A stretch of 64,000 nucleotides of DNA, taken from positions 48,243 through 112,242 of the IMG/VR virus record IMGVR_UViG_3300024513_000016; one strand, written 5' to 3'. The position numbers were made by a program, and so were the translations under genes. Source of the stretch: a virus. This document shows positions 10,407 to 19,932 of the stretch, piece by piece (within the stretch, counting starts at the first letter, position 1; each line of letters begins with the position of its first letter). Below the pieces are notes generated by a model. It saw only the letters and a program-made list of their open reading frames with translations, was not told the DNA's origin and did not search any database.

Positions 10407-12913
10407 ACGCAGTCAACAACCGTAAGTATTCCAACTTGATTAATAATAACTCTTGGGAGAATTGATAGTTGAGGCAGATATTCCAGAACTGGATATAAAT
10501 CTGCACCTTCACCATTTTGACTATTTATAATCGCATTAGGAAGTGCATCAAAAATATTAGCACAAGTAATAGATTGAATTCCAACAATAGATCCATTAGG
10601 AGTAACAATAGGGGTAAATGTACAAAGACCTACTTGAATGACATCCCCTGTCGAATATCCAATTCCAGGATTTTCTACGACAATTGATGTTATAATTCCA
10701 ACAATATCAGTTCCAACTCCAGGTCCAGGTGGTATGACATTATCAAATATTTCTTTTGGAAATGTTCCAACTCCAGTTGAAACTGGAGTTCCAGGTGGAG
10801 TTTGAATAGGATCGTCCGGAATTGGAGTAAGTATTGGAGATAGTCTATTTGATATGTTTACTATGGTCCTTGCTACAATAACACCAGAGGTATCTTGTAA
10901 ATCAAAGAACATCTGTTCTACAGATTCTTGTATACTATCTTGACGTATTTTAACTTTAACTTGTGCAGTATTTGATTTTATTGTCACACTTCCATTCATA
11001 CTTCCTTCTATATCATTAGAAGTAATATCTCCACCCAACATATAAGATAAAGATGTATTATCTTTAACATTTTGAGTAAAAATAGTATAAGTTACAGTTT
11101 CACCTTCAAAAAAAGTATATCTATCTGCAGTAACCAAATATGAAGGAATATCAAACTCTGAACTTAAATCTGGTGGACAATATCCTGTTCCAGATCGAGT
11201 TAGATATATTTGCGTAATTCTTCCTCTAGAAATAGATGCAGATGCTTTTGCACCAGAACCGTGATTTGTTTTATCTACTATTGAAATTCTAGGTGGTTTA
11301 CTGTATCCAAATCCAGAATTAATAATTTTTACAGAAATTATGCTTCCATCTTTTGAAACAATTGGAACTGCCTTTGCCCCAGATCCATCTCCAAATATTT
11401 CTATCTTAGGTGGAACACAATATGGATATACTTTTCCTGTATCAGTCAAATCATCTTGACCCTTTGGAGTTTTTACTTTTTTGGTACAATCTCTAAATAC
11501 AGAACCTTCATATCCATATAATGATAAAGAACCTAATGCATTATCAATATTATCATTTACACCTTTGAGGACATTCATATTCCCCAAAACATTATTCCAA
11601 TTATCAATCCCTGCTCGTTTAGGTCCAAACTTTAATGACCATTCAGATGGGGTTTTACATTTTAAACTATCACAACCAATAAAATTAAGAATTTGATTTG
11701 CAATTGAAGATACTTGAGATAAAATTCCTTTAATTTGAGATAATCCACCAAGTAACCAATCAAGTCCAGACATTACTGGTTCTAAAAGTTCTTCAATTTT
11801 ATCCATTAATTTAGAAAGAATTGCTGAAGTAAATTGTTCAGCAGCACAAAGTGGTGCATTGATAGCTCTACCTACCAATCCCTTAAGCATATCTAAAAGA
11901 AAATCTAAAAGCAAATCTATAAGTTTCTCAAAGATACAAAATATAATATTCATTATATTTTTAGTTGCTTCTGCAACTGGAGTATGTTGAGGTAAGGGTA
12001 AAACTAATGCAATAAATTTTCCAAACAAATCACCTACCAATTTCATTATGGTAGATCTAAAATTATTAATAATAAATTTAATTACTCCTGTAATTATTCT
12101 TGCAGTTCTTTTAATTTCATTAGTAATATCAATTATTGTATTTAAAACTGGATCTACATAAGCATCAATATATCCTTCCAATCCATTAACTATTGTAATA
12201 AAATCTTGAATTGCCCTTGTAATCTTTCCAATTATATTATTATCACAACCATTTTCTTTTGTAATGGTAATACTACCTACTTCTTTTTGAATTATATCAA
12301 GTTGTTTATCAACATAAAATATTTTATCCTTACCAGAGTTCCTATCCGAACCTAGATCTACAGAAATTGGATTTTCAATTTTACCACCAATAATAGTGGG
12401 AGGAGATTCTTCTTCTTTAGCATCTCCCTGTTTAGGGTCAACAGTTGGTTGTATTTTTGTCTGGCCTTGTGCAACTGTTGATCCTAATGTGGTATCATTT
12501 CCTTCAAATGGTTGAAATGCTATATCAGATTCAGGAAATGATTTTACATTTTTATCTCTATGAATTACTCCAATTACTACTGGTTGTTGGGAATCATCAC
12601 CATCTAGGAAAAATCCAAAAACAGTTTCTCCTCCAACTAATTTATGACTTTTACCTAATCCACCTTGAGCACTACCATCAGTAGCACCAAGCATTATTTG
12701 TGCCCAAGGTAGATCTTTATCTGGAAGTTCTTTTTTATTATAGGTATGATATCCAATTATTCTAACCTTACATCGATATGCCCAAGATCCACCAGTAACT
12801 ATATCAACCTTTTCTGGTATATCCCATACCTTTGCAGGAGCAACCTGACCTATCCACCAAATAAAACCATCTTTTCCAAGATAGTTACTTTTTAATAAAG
12901 CATCATCAATCAT
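10403..12913 (-). CDS. Baseplate hub protein, gp5-like OB-fold domain
   Basis: 836 residues. The N-terminal 125 match the T4 gp5 OB-fold: DGFIWWIGQVA, WAYRCKVRIIGYH, LPWAQIMLGATDGSAQGG and GETVFGFFLDGDDSQQPVVIGVI. A long helical region follows (about 200-400), then two GSGAKA..GFGYSKPPRISI modules (about 500-570), a Calx-beta-like segment and a Pro/Gly-rich tail. No T4 lysozyme domain is present; cell-wall cutting seems delegated to the two downstream neighbours at 14466-18123. The product would sit at the centre of the baseplate and plug the tail tube. Confidence 0.8.
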   Translation of the reverse strand: MIDDALLKSNYLGKDGFIWWIGQVAPAKVWDIPEKVDIVTGGSWAYRCKVRIIGYHTYNKKELPDKDLPWAQIMLGATDGSAQGGLGKSHKLVGGETVFGFFLDGDDSQQPVVIGVIHRDKNVKSFPESDIAFQPFEGNDTTLGSTVAQGQTKIQPTVDPKQGDAKEEESPPTIIGGKIENPISVDLGSDRNSGKDKIFYVDKQLDIIQKEVGSITITKENGCDNNIIGKITRAIQDFITIVNGLEGYIDAYVDPVLNTIIDITNEIKRTARIITGVIKFIINNFRSTIMKLVGDLFGKFIALVLPLPQHTPVAEATKNIMNIIFCIFEKLIDLLLDFLLDMLKGLVGRAINAPLCAAEQFTSAILSKLMDKIEELLEPVMSGLDWLLGGLSQIKGILSQVSSIANQILNFIGCDSLKCKTPSEWSLKFGPKRAGIDNWNNVLGNMNVLKGVNDNIDNALGSLSLYGYEGSVFRDCTKKVKTPKGQDDLTDTGKVYPYCVPPKIEIFGDGSGAKAVPIVSKDGSIISVKIINSGFGYSKPPRISIVDKTNHGSGAKASASISRGRITQIYLTRSGTGYCPPDLSSEFDIPSYLVTADRYTFFEGETVTYTIFTQNVKDNTSLSYMLGGDITSNDIEGSMNGSVTIKSNTAQVKVKIRQDSIQESVEQMFFDLQDTSGVIVARTIVNISNRLSPILTPIPDDPIQTPPGTPVSTGVGTFPKEIFDNVIPPGPGVGTDIVGIITSIVVENPGIGYSTGDVIQVGLCTFTPIVTPNGSIVGIQSITCANIFDALPNAIINSQNGEGADLYPVLEYLPQLSILPRVIINQVGILTVVDCV

Positions 12914-13118
12914 CGTAAATTCTACATTCTAATGAATTTGGATTTTCGTCGCAGTATAATTCCAGTGGAGTTGGATCATGATCATCTTCTGGATGACGTT
13001 CACGATATCTTTCCAATGATTCCAATTCTTCTTCAGTATGACGACGTGACTGAGAAGAAATCATAGGATCATCAAGTATTTTTTTGTCGTTTTCAATGTG
13101 TTGATGGATGTTTTCCAT
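12906..13118 (-). CDS. Small acidic protein of the baseplate hub operon (70 aa)
   Basis: 70 residues from ATG 13118 (MENIHQHIENDKKIL...). Highly charged, with an EEELESLERYRERHPEDDHDP helix and a C-terminal LYCDENPNSLECRIYDD carrying two Cys. Small proteins of this kind recur between the hub genes of cyanophages. An upstream ATG at 13154 would add 12 residues but would overlap the gp27-like gene. Its end overlaps the gp5-like gene start. Function unknown; possibly an assembly factor. Confidence 0.65.
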   Translation of the reverse strand: MENIHQHIENDKKILDDPMISSQSRRHTEEELESLERYRERHPEDDHDPTPLELYCDENPNSLECRIYDD

Positions 13119-13119
13119 T

Positions 13120-14466
13120 TTAGTACTGTACGTTAGTTGAACTATAGAGACCATAACTGTCTCTTATTAATCTTAAACTAGTAATCATCTGTCCAGGTTC
13201 CATATGATGTCTCAATTCTTTAATTAAATAATTTCCACTTTGTTGAGGATCTGCCTCTTTTTTATCACTTCTATCAATCTTAGGAAATTCTGCATAAATG
13301 ATATCACCAGCTTTCAAAGTCACATTACAAGGAACTACCATATTTAGTGCTTGAGTAAACAAAAGATTGTAACGAGAAAATGATTTTGCCATATCTGCTT
13401 CATCCCTCATATTTGTTTTATCATCAATCTTCGAATCCCCTTCTATAGTATTATCCATAACTCCAATATCAGAGGTTCTTACCATTATTCTCGATACAGA
13501 TTCTCCAAATTCTTCAGATACTGCTATTGATGCATCTCCACTGAGAACATTGGCATTTCTTATTTCATCCTTTAACGTATATTTGTAAATATTTAATTTA
13601 TTTTTATAAAGATCATAAAAATATGTTTTACTAGAATACATACCTACTCTTAAATTTGTTAAAAGATTATTATTTTTTTCAAAACTATAATTTAATATTT
13701 TGTAATTATTTACTGGTTTGTTATGCTCAGTAACTTGAGTATAATAATATTTTTGAATATTTTCAGAATTAGAACTACCAGATTGAACTCTGGTATTTTT
13801 TACAAGACTGTCAATACTTCTAAAATTAAATCCATCTTTATTCTCATAAAATAAAAATCCTGCTATACCTTTACCTTCACTTGCAACTCCACTACCAGAT
13901 ACTCCTGTCGTTTTAGATGTAGTTGGTATAGATTTAGGACCTAACCAAGTTAAGATATGAAATGGTTTTTTCTGATTTCCAATAAAAGCATAACTATTCA
14001 AAGTTTTTTCTATATTCTCTGCTTTATATTTTTTAGTTTTTAAAATATCTTTTAAAATTGAAGTGACCGATTGGTCAATTGTTCCTCCATATCTTTTTAC
14101 ACATCTTACTGTCTCATTGGTAAGTGCTTCCCGAGAAACTAGATTCAGAGTAAACATTTCACTGGTACTATCTGGACTTATTCCACTAACTTTATACACA
14201 TACAGTGAATTTTCCCCATCAAATTCAAATTTTCCAAATCCAGTATCAACACTTAAAAATACCTTTTCACCACCACGTATTGGAAGTAAATTTACAAGTG
14301 ATGTACTATTCATCACTTGAATTGTCATAGTAATAGATGGTGATAAAATATCTTCAAAATAATCTAAAAACATGATGGAAGATGATCCTGCAAGATCAAC
14401 AGATTTAGATCCATCTAAAGATTGAATAACAAACCCATTCGGTTTTAGTGCGTTTACTGCTGACAT
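13120..14466 (-). CDS. Baseplate hub subunit, gp27-like
   Basis: 448 residues; ATG at 14466 overlaps the preceding stop as TAATG. Beta-rich N-terminus with DYFEDILSPSITMTIQVMNS and NLLPIRGGEKVFLSV, followed by VSREALTNETVRC, then a middle part with PFHILTWLGP and FLFYENKDGFNFRSI, and a C-terminal VPCNVTLKAGDIIYAEFP. This pattern is that of phage hub proteins of the gp27/gpD type, which form the ring joining tail tube and spike. Position next to the gp5-like gene supports this. Confidence 0.65.
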   Translation of the reverse strand: MSAVNALKPNGFVIQSLDGSKSVDLAGSSSIMFLDYFEDILSPSITMTIQVMNSTSLVNLLPIRGGEKVFLSVDTGFGKFEFDGENSLYVYKVSGISPDSTSEMFTLNLVSREALTNETVRCVKRYGGTIDQSVTSILKDILKTKKYKAENIEKTLNSYAFIGNQKKPFHILTWLGPKSIPTTSKTTGVSGSGVASEGKGIAGFLFYENKDGFNFRSIDSLVKNTRVQSGSSNSENIQKYYYTQVTEHNKPVNNYKILNYSFEKNNNLLTNLRVGMYSSKTYFYDLYKNKLNIYKYTLKDEIRNANVLSGDASIAVSEEFGESVSRIMVRTSDIGVMDNTIEGDSKIDDKTNMRDEADMAKSFSRYNLLFTQALNMVVPCNVTLKAGDIIYAEFPKIDRSDKKEADPQQSGNYLIKELRHHMEPGQMITSLRLIRDSYGLYSSTNVQY

Positions 14467-16178
14467 TATGCGAAAGATAAATTGGTTAAAAGAATTGTCT
14501 TAACTAAACTATTTACCACAGCACCTTCAGATGGTCCAGTGACTACTACCTGATTGCCATTACCTCCACCACCTGAAGGAATAATAATTGGTTTTTGAGA
14601 ACCACCACCCCCACCTCCAGATGCAATAATCATTGGTCTATCAATAATATAAGATTGCCCCTGAGAATAAGAAGGATAATATGCAACCATCTGAGGTTGA
14701 ATATTTTGGGAAATTGAATCTGGTGCAAGTGAAACCATAGATTCATATGCAGAACTAGATTGCATAGATGGAGGTTGAATTTTTGGAGATGTTTCTGCAG
14801 ATTTAATTGCAGATTCTTCATTTCCCGCAAAAGATGTTTTAACTTCACCAAGTTTCATTCCCACATCTGATGCTTTTCTTTCTGTAACTTTAACCGATCC
14901 ACCAAATCTAAAATAAGAAGATGCAACACCTTTGGGATTTACTGGTTTAGTTCCAGGTCCCCCAGGTCTATACTCAAAATGAACATGAGGTCCAGTAGAT
15001 CTTCCAGTGCTACCTTGATTACCAATGACAGTCCCTGGTGATATTCTTTGACCTTTTTTTACATTTACTCTACTTAAATGTCCATAAAAAGTTTCAGAAC
15101 CATTATCATGTTTTACTGCAACCCAATTTCCATATCCTGCTTCAGTACCAACATCTACAACTCCTGCCTGTAGAATGGAAACTGGTGCAGTTGGATTTGG
15201 ATGTGCAAAATCTGCACCATTATGCATTTTACCCCATCTCCACCCATACCCAGATGTAAAATGCTTTGATGGATCATCTCCACCTTCTGCAGTAGTTACT
15301 GCACCAACCTCTTCAGTTGAAGGTTGTTCATCAATATAAGAAGTATCTACCTCTCCAGTTGCATCTTCCATGGGAGGGGCACCATCTTCACCCATTAATG
15401 ATGCACCAAATCCACTCACAAATTTTTCAAATTTTGACACAACACTATCAAATCTCGAAACTACCTGATCAAATCCCGTAGTACTTTGAGCAGATAATTT
15501 TTGCTTTACTTCTTGTTCTTTTATTTTTTGCTCTGTTTTTTCTTTGAGAGATGTACCAGAAGTAAAATCCATTGCTCGATCTGCAGCATATCCACCTAAA
15601 AATCCACCAGCCATACTGCCAAGAACAAAACCTAGACCTGGTACAGGTATCAGTGCCTGACCTATGGCACCACCAAGCATAGACCCCGCAAGAGATCCTC
15701 CTGCCCCTGCTGCAGCCTTCCCTATACCTTCACCCTGTTGAAGTCCAGTGGCAAAGTCCAACCCCGCAAAAACAGCATTAGCAATTCCCAATGCTCGAAT
15801 TCCACCAAGTCTAATTCTACCACCTCTTATCGATGGTTTTCCACCTGGAGTTTTAGATTTAGGAGAACTTCCAACTTTCTCACCACGTCCAGGAAAAAAT
15901 CCTCTTACTAACCCACCAAGATCTAAAGCACCACTTAATAATGATCCCAAAAGGCCACCTGCATTTCCAAATGTATTAACGATATTAATATTTGCTAGTT
16001 GCCTTATTTTTTTCTCATCTGGTAATTTTATTCTTTCAATTTCAAATTTTCTAACTTCTAAGAAGTTCATAAATTGATTAAATTCCCCTTGAGCCTTAGG
16101 AAGTGCTCGATTGGAACGATTTCCAATAGATACAATATTATTTGCTGCAGTTGCTAATGGTGATGATAGTACTGCCAT
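14466..16178 (-). CDS. Tail protein with LytM/M23 peptidase domain
   Basis: 570 residues. Helical N-terminus, a Gly/Ala-rich hydrophobic stretch (about 150-205: GKAAAGAGGSLAG, ALIPVPGLGFVLGSMAGGF), then an M23 zinc metallopeptidase domain (about 305-420): SGYGWRWGKMHNGADFAH carries the HxxxD ligands and GRSTGPHVHFEYRPGG the HxH ligands. Such domains cut peptide cross-links in peptidoglycan. The Gly- and Ser-rich C-terminus is low complexity. Being in the baseplate operon, it probably acts locally during injection. Confidence 0.85.
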   Translation of the reverse strand: MAVLSSPLATAANNIVSIGNRSNRALPKAQGEFNQFMNFLEVRKFEIERIKLPDEKKIRQLANINIVNTFGNAGGLLGSLLSGALDLGGLVRGFFPGRGEKVGSSPKSKTPGGKPSIRGGRIRLGGIRALGIANAVFAGLDFATGLQQGEGIGKAAAGAGGSLAGSMLGGAIGQALIPVPGLGFVLGSMAGGFLGGYAADRAMDFTSGTSLKEKTEQKIKEQEVKQKLSAQSTTGFDQVVSRFDSVVSKFEKFVSGFGASLMGEDGAPPMEDATGEVDTSYIDEQPSTEEVGAVTTAEGGDDPSKHFTSGYGWRWGKMHNGADFAHPNPTAPVSILQAGVVDVGTEAGYGNWVAVKHDNGSETFYGHLSRVNVKKGQRISPGTVIGNQGSTGRSTGPHVHFEYRPGGPGTKPVNPKGVASSYFRFGGSVKVTERKASDVGMKLGEVKTSFAGNEESAIKSAETSPKIQPPSMQSSSAYESMVSLAPDSISQNIQPQMVAYYPSYSQGQSYIIDRPMIIASGGGGGGSQKPIIIPSGGGGNGNQVVVTGPSEGAVVNSLVKTILLTNLSFA

Positions 16179-16179
16179 A

Positions 16180-18123
16180 TTATCCGTCCACTATATTGTA
16201 TACCATTCTAGAATACATGACAAAGAAATTATCAGGATTAGATGTAGGTAAAAATGGAACTTCAGGACCTGCATGTTGCTGGGGTGGTGGGGCAATTACT
16301 TCACCCGTAGATTGGGGTTGCTGCTGTGCTCCCATATTCATAATTTGTGGTGGCAATTGTATCATCTGAGGTGCCTGTTGTGCAGGTTGTGATATATCTT
16401 GCGATCTTGTTTGTGTTGCTTGTGTTTGTGTAGGTGCTGCAGATACTTGAGATTGTTGTGTTGGAGATGTAGCAACTGTTGGTGATTTTAATGATTTTGA
16501 ATAAGATCTTTGAATATCACTCAAAGATTTTACAGATTGTCCATAATAACTTTTACCACTTAAAGTTGGAAATGAAGCCCATACTGGGGCCAACTTATTA
16601 ACAACATTTGCAGATAATCCTTCTTTAGATAATAATTCTGGAGTAACTCCTTTTTCATAAGCTAACCATAAAGCAGCTTCATCTTGTTTTTGTGGAGTGA
16701 ATGGTTCATTTGGTTTCAATACTCCTTTATTGACAAGATCTTGTAAAGTATTAGGCATAAATTGATATCTTCCAGTAGCCCCACTCCATTTATGTTTACT
16801 TCCAGGTTTTCCAAAAGTATTTCCAAGATCAATAACATCTTTGACAGTCAATTTACCTTGTTCTAAATCTTTATTTACTTCACCTCCAGATACTGTTCCA
16901 TAACTTCCTTGAGTTCCTTCAGCAAAAGATATAGCATCTAACATAGCTTTTTGCTCTGGTGTTCCAGACATAGCTCCTGGACCACCAGAACCCGGTGGAG
17001 GTTCCCGACTAGGTGCTGCACCTCCTCCTCCACCACCAGATGTTGTAGAACCCTTTTTTTCACTCTTACTGATTAAATTTTCTACTGCATTTGAAAATCT
17101 ATCTATTATTGCAGATAAACTATCAATCATATTTGAAGGAAGCATTCCAGTAGAAGGAACTGCCTGAGCCTCTGAAAGTTTTCTTTCTTGGAATTCTTTT
17201 GCAGCAAACATTCCCGTAGCACCTAATCCAAGTCCACCTAAACCTATAGCACCCATTCTTAAAAGAGATGATCCCCTTCCCCTACCCACATTTCTTACAG
17301 AAGGTCCTGCAGATTGCTTCAATCTTCCACCGGGAACTCCAACATCAATATTCAATCCACCTGCATTAGGATTTGCTCTAGGTAAATTGGAAAGTTGATT
17401 TACAATTTTTATAATTGTTTGACGAAGTACTTTTGCAATATCAAAACTATTTTGAAATAACTTACGAAGTGCTTTTAAATTATCTTCTACTTTTTTTATA
17501 TTTTTTACGTTACCAAAGAAATTAACAAACCCTATAGCATTTCTATAAAGATCTAAAAACTTTCCTAAAATAGTAGAAGGTTTAGTATCATCTATGCCCT
17601 TTATTTTTTGTTGATAATCTTTTGAAAAATTACTTATAGTATTTGAAAGTACTTGTTGAGATTGTGCCTGAATATTTTGAACTACTTGCTGTATTTGTGT
17701 AACAGGTGTTACTGATTGTACGGGAGTCTTCGAAACATTATCCTGTAAACTAGAAATAGTTTTTGACAAATCTTTTTTAAGATTGTCTATGGTAGATTGA
17801 GTGTTTGAGATATTTTTATATAATTCATCTCTTAGAGAATTTATTTTTTTATCTACATCACTTAATATAAAATTTGTAGTATTTTTTATTGAATTATCTA
17901 CATTATTAACAATATTATTGGAAATACTACTAACCAGATTATTAATATCAGGTCTGACAGGAGATACTGGTTCTCTAGAAAAACCTACAATCTTATTTGC
18001 AGCAGATCCTACCACAGAAGATCCCAGAGGAGCAGTTTCACCAGTAAAAAATTTTTGAAATGCTTCTGGGTTTCTTTTCTGTTGCCCTATTATTTTTTGT
18101 GGACTTAGGACACTACTGACCAT
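16180..18123 (-). CDS. Tail protein with lambda-R-like lytic transglycosylase domain
   Basis: 647 residues. The N-terminal 200 are coiled-coil-like (NNIVNNVDNSIKNTTNFIL, LKKDLSKTISSLQDNVSK). Residues about 395-560 resemble the lambda gpR/COG4678 muramidase family: LDAISFAEGTQGSY with the likely catalytic Glu (about 400), WSGATGRYQFMPNTLQDL, a QDEAALWLAYEKG helix and APVWASFP. These enzymes cleave the glycan strand of murein. The C-terminus is Gln/Pro-rich. It is translated just before the M23 protein, so strand and peptide cutting are encoded side by side in the tail. Confidence 0.8.
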   Translation of the reverse strand: MVSSVLSPQKIIGQQKRNPEAFQKFFTGETAPLGSSVVGSAANKIVGFSREPVSPVRPDINNLVSSISNNIVNNVDNSIKNTTNFILSDVDKKINSLRDELYKNISNTQSTIDNLKKDLSKTISSLQDNVSKTPVQSVTPVTQIQQVVQNIQAQSQQVLSNTISNFSKDYQQKIKGIDDTKPSTILGKFLDLYRNAIGFVNFFGNVKNIKKVEDNLKALRKLFQNSFDIAKVLRQTIIKIVNQLSNLPRANPNAGGLNIDVGVPGGRLKQSAGPSVRNVGRGRGSSLLRMGAIGLGGLGLGATGMFAAKEFQERKLSEAQAVPSTGMLPSNMIDSLSAIIDRFSNAVENLISKSEKKGSTTSGGGGGGAAPSREPPPGSGGPGAMSGTPEQKAMLDAISFAEGTQGSYGTVSGGEVNKDLEQGKLTVKDVIDLGNTFGKPGSKHKWSGATGRYQFMPNTLQDLVNKGVLKPNEPFTPQKQDEAALWLAYEKGVTPELLSKEGLSANVVNKLAPVWASFPTLSGKSYYGQSVKSLSDIQRSYSKSLKSPTVATSPTQQSQVSAAPTQTQATQTRSQDISQPAQQAPQMIQLPPQIMNMGAQQQPQSTGEVIAPPPQQHAGPEVPFLPTSNPDNFFVMYSRMVYNIVDG

Positions 18124-18295
18124 TTTGCTGCTGTTTTAATTTTTCTTCTTCAATATGCTGCTGTAGTAATGCTAAATAGATTTCCCTCTCATATGGAATC
18201 ATATTTTCCACCTCAGTCAAAGAGTATTTATGATACTGCATGAGTGCAAAATTAATTCGATAATAACTCTCCAACTCCATATACGACATCATCAA
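18113..18295 (-). CDS. Small gp26 partner, possible hub-assembly chaperone
   Basis: 60 residues, MMMSYMELESYYRINFALMQ..., helical, ending EEEKLKQQQNGQ. It overlaps the end of gp26 at ATGATGATG and the start of the next gene by 11 bases. T4 encodes the hub assembly factor gp51 beside gp26, and other phages place a short ORF after a gp26-type protein, so a hub-assembly role is likely. Sequence identity to gp51 (249 aa in T4) is not evident. Confidence 0.65.
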   Translation of the reverse strand: MMMSYMELESYYRINFALMQYHKYSLTEVENMIPYEREIYLALLQQHIEEEKLKQQQNGQ

Positions 18296-19020
18296 CCGAA
18301 AAAACTTGTCAATCCCTCCAACTTAACAGTATTTTCAACTTTAGTTTTTGGATTAATGACTGTTATAGTATGAGATAAAACAGGCATAGTTTCAAAGAAT
18401 TTTTCAATTTCTTTGAATTGTTGAGTATTCATACTATCAATAAATTCAAAAAGTTCTTTTTTAGTGCAGTCTGATGCACTCCAAGAATCTTCTGAATTGA
18501 AAATAATATCAATACATGAAGCAATAATATCAAATGATTTTTCAATGTTTGAAGAACTTTGCTCTGAAGTAAAATCGAAATTGTTTTTAATGAATTGCTC
18601 TAAAGATGGATACTTCATTCTAAGAACTAGGTTATCATCTAGTTTAATATCTTTAGAATGTTCTGGAGATTTCTCCACCTTTATTTCATCAATGTATATT
18701 GTTACTGGAACTTGAGTTTCTCCATCATCACTACAAGTTATTATTAGATCTAAAGATTCACCTACAGATTTTCCTCTAACATTTAAGAAAATATATTCAA
18801 TGTCAAAGGTAGGAAGTTCTTCTACTTTAATACCTTTAGTAATAATACATTCTTTTAAAATTTGTTTTATAGCATTAGTAATTTGTTTATTATCTCTACT
18901 TTCTAATGCAAGAAGTAATATTTTTTCTTCTTTAACTAAAAATGGTCTATATTTAATTGTTTTTTCAGTTGATGGCAAAATCAACTCAAATATTGGAGTA
19001 CTAATCTTAGGTAATGGCAT
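18292..19020 (-). CDS. 26: Baseplate hub protein gp26
   Basis: 242 residues, MPLPKISTPIFELILPSTEKTIKYRPFLVKEEKILL... The pattern 'P.FE..LPST...I.YRPF.VKEEKILL.A', then ILKECI and LPTFDIEYIFLNVRGKSVGE, is characteristic of the T4 gp26 baseplate family. In T4 it is part of or needed for the central hub. An AT-rich late-promoter-like AATAAATA lies about 20 bases upstream. It heads the hub cluster gp26, small partner, transglycosylase, M23 peptidase, gp27-like and gp5-like. Confidence 0.85.
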   Translation of the reverse strand: MPLPKISTPIFELILPSTEKTIKYRPFLVKEEKILLLALESRDNKQITNAIKQILKECIITKGIKVEELPTFDIEYIFLNVRGKSVGESLDLIITCSDDGETQVPVTIYIDEIKVEKSPEHSKDIKLDDNLVLRMKYPSLEQFIKNNFDFTSEQSSSNIEKSFDIIASCIDIIFNSEDSWSASDCTKKELFEFIDSMNTQQFKEIEKFFETMPVLSHTITVINPKTKVENTVKLEGLTSFFG

Positions 19021-19058
19021 ACTTTACAATAATAAGTAATGATATTTATTTCTTTTAT

Positions 19059-19829
19059 TCAAAGTAAATCGTCAGTTCCTTTATTGTATTCGATAACATA
19101 TCTATTGTAATCGAAAGTAACTGTTGTTTTTGTGATTGTACTTCCTTCATATGTAACTGGAATAGCAGTAATATTTGTAGGGAAAGCTTCAATCATTCTA
19201 TAAGTTAATGATGGAACATTGCCAAGTTGATTAGAAACATTAGTAAGATTTCCTGGATTTTTTAAAAAGTTTCTTTCAAATTTTACTATAGATATAGTTC
19301 TTTTATATGTGTTTGGATATCTAAATCTGAAAAAATCTGTTCTATCTTTTGCATCACCTTGACCACTTCGAGTTCCAGGATAAACACCATTTTTACCATA
19401 AATTGGATTGATATAATTCATCCATTCTTCAAATAATCTCAACATTCTATAGTCTTTATCAACATAAAAAGTCATGGTAAATGGAGCATAAACTCTTCTA
19501 TTTGGAAACCTTTCCAAAACTCCCTGACGACTTCCTATTTCTTCAATGGTATCAAAAGTTGCACCAGGTAATGCAGCATCAGAACAATAAAAATTATAGT
19601 ACTCATTTATTTCTGCATTATCAGTCAATCCAACTTGATTTAAATATTGACTTAAAAAGTCTCCAGCATTTGTCAAGTGTAAAGCAACTTTAAATTGACT
19701 TGTTACCGATAATGCACCAAAAATTTCTAATGCACCTGGAAGATTAACACTACCATCAGTTCTTCCAGTAGTTTGCTTTATGTATAATGGTCCTATATCT
19801 GGTTTACCTTTGCCTTGCTCCTGAGCCAT
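19059..19829 (-). CDS. Tail-tube-fold baseplate protein, gp54-like
   Basis: 256 residues with features of the T4 gp19/gp54 tube family: VYAPFTMTFYVDKDYRMLRLFEEWMNYI (middle), FRFRYPNTYKRTISIVKFERN and a C-terminal IEAFPTNITAIPVTYEGST. Its place beside gp26 and across from gp48/gp53 suggests the tail-tube initiator gp54 rather than the major tube protein, but this assignment is by context. It is the first gene of the minus-strand hub cluster, transcribed away from the plus-strand gp4 operon. Confidence 0.65.
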   Translation of the reverse strand: MAQEQGKGKPDIGPLYIKQTTGRTDGSVNLPGALEIFGALSVTSQFKVALHLTNAGDFLSQYLNQVGLTDNAEINEYYNFYCSDAALPGATFDTIEEIGSRQGVLERFPNRRVYAPFTMTFYVDKDYRMLRLFEEWMNYINPIYGKNGVYPGTRSGQGDAKDRTDFFRFRYPNTYKRTISIVKFERNFLKNPGNLTNVSNQLGNVPSLTYRMIEAFPTNITAIPVTYEGSTITKTTVTFDYNRYVIEYNKGTDDLL

Positions 19830-19854
19830 CTATAAATACAATAAACCTTTTTAG

Positions 19855-19862
19855 TATTTATG
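19855..19862 (-). promoter_or_regulatory. Possible late promoter (CATAAATA)
   Basis: One base off the T4-type late box TATAAATA, 26 bases upstream of the gp54-like start and pointing at it. Plausible for a late tail gene, but a single octamer in AT-rich DNA is weak evidence. Confidence 0.4.
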
Positions 19863-19901
19863 GTGCATAAGGAAGATCGGTCATATTTTTAAAAAGTTAG
19901 A

Positions 19902-19909
19902 TATAAATA
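19902..19909 (+). promoter_or_regulatory. Late promoter (TATAAATA)
   Basis: Perfect T4-type late box 24 bases before the GIY-YIG gene and followed by AAGGGAG, a good ribosome-binding site. It would drive the plus-strand operon of endonuclease, gp4, gp48 and gp53. A second plus-strand TATAAATA lies at 19831-19838. Confidence 0.65.
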
Positions 19910-19932
19910 TAAGGGAGATCCTACACAACAAT

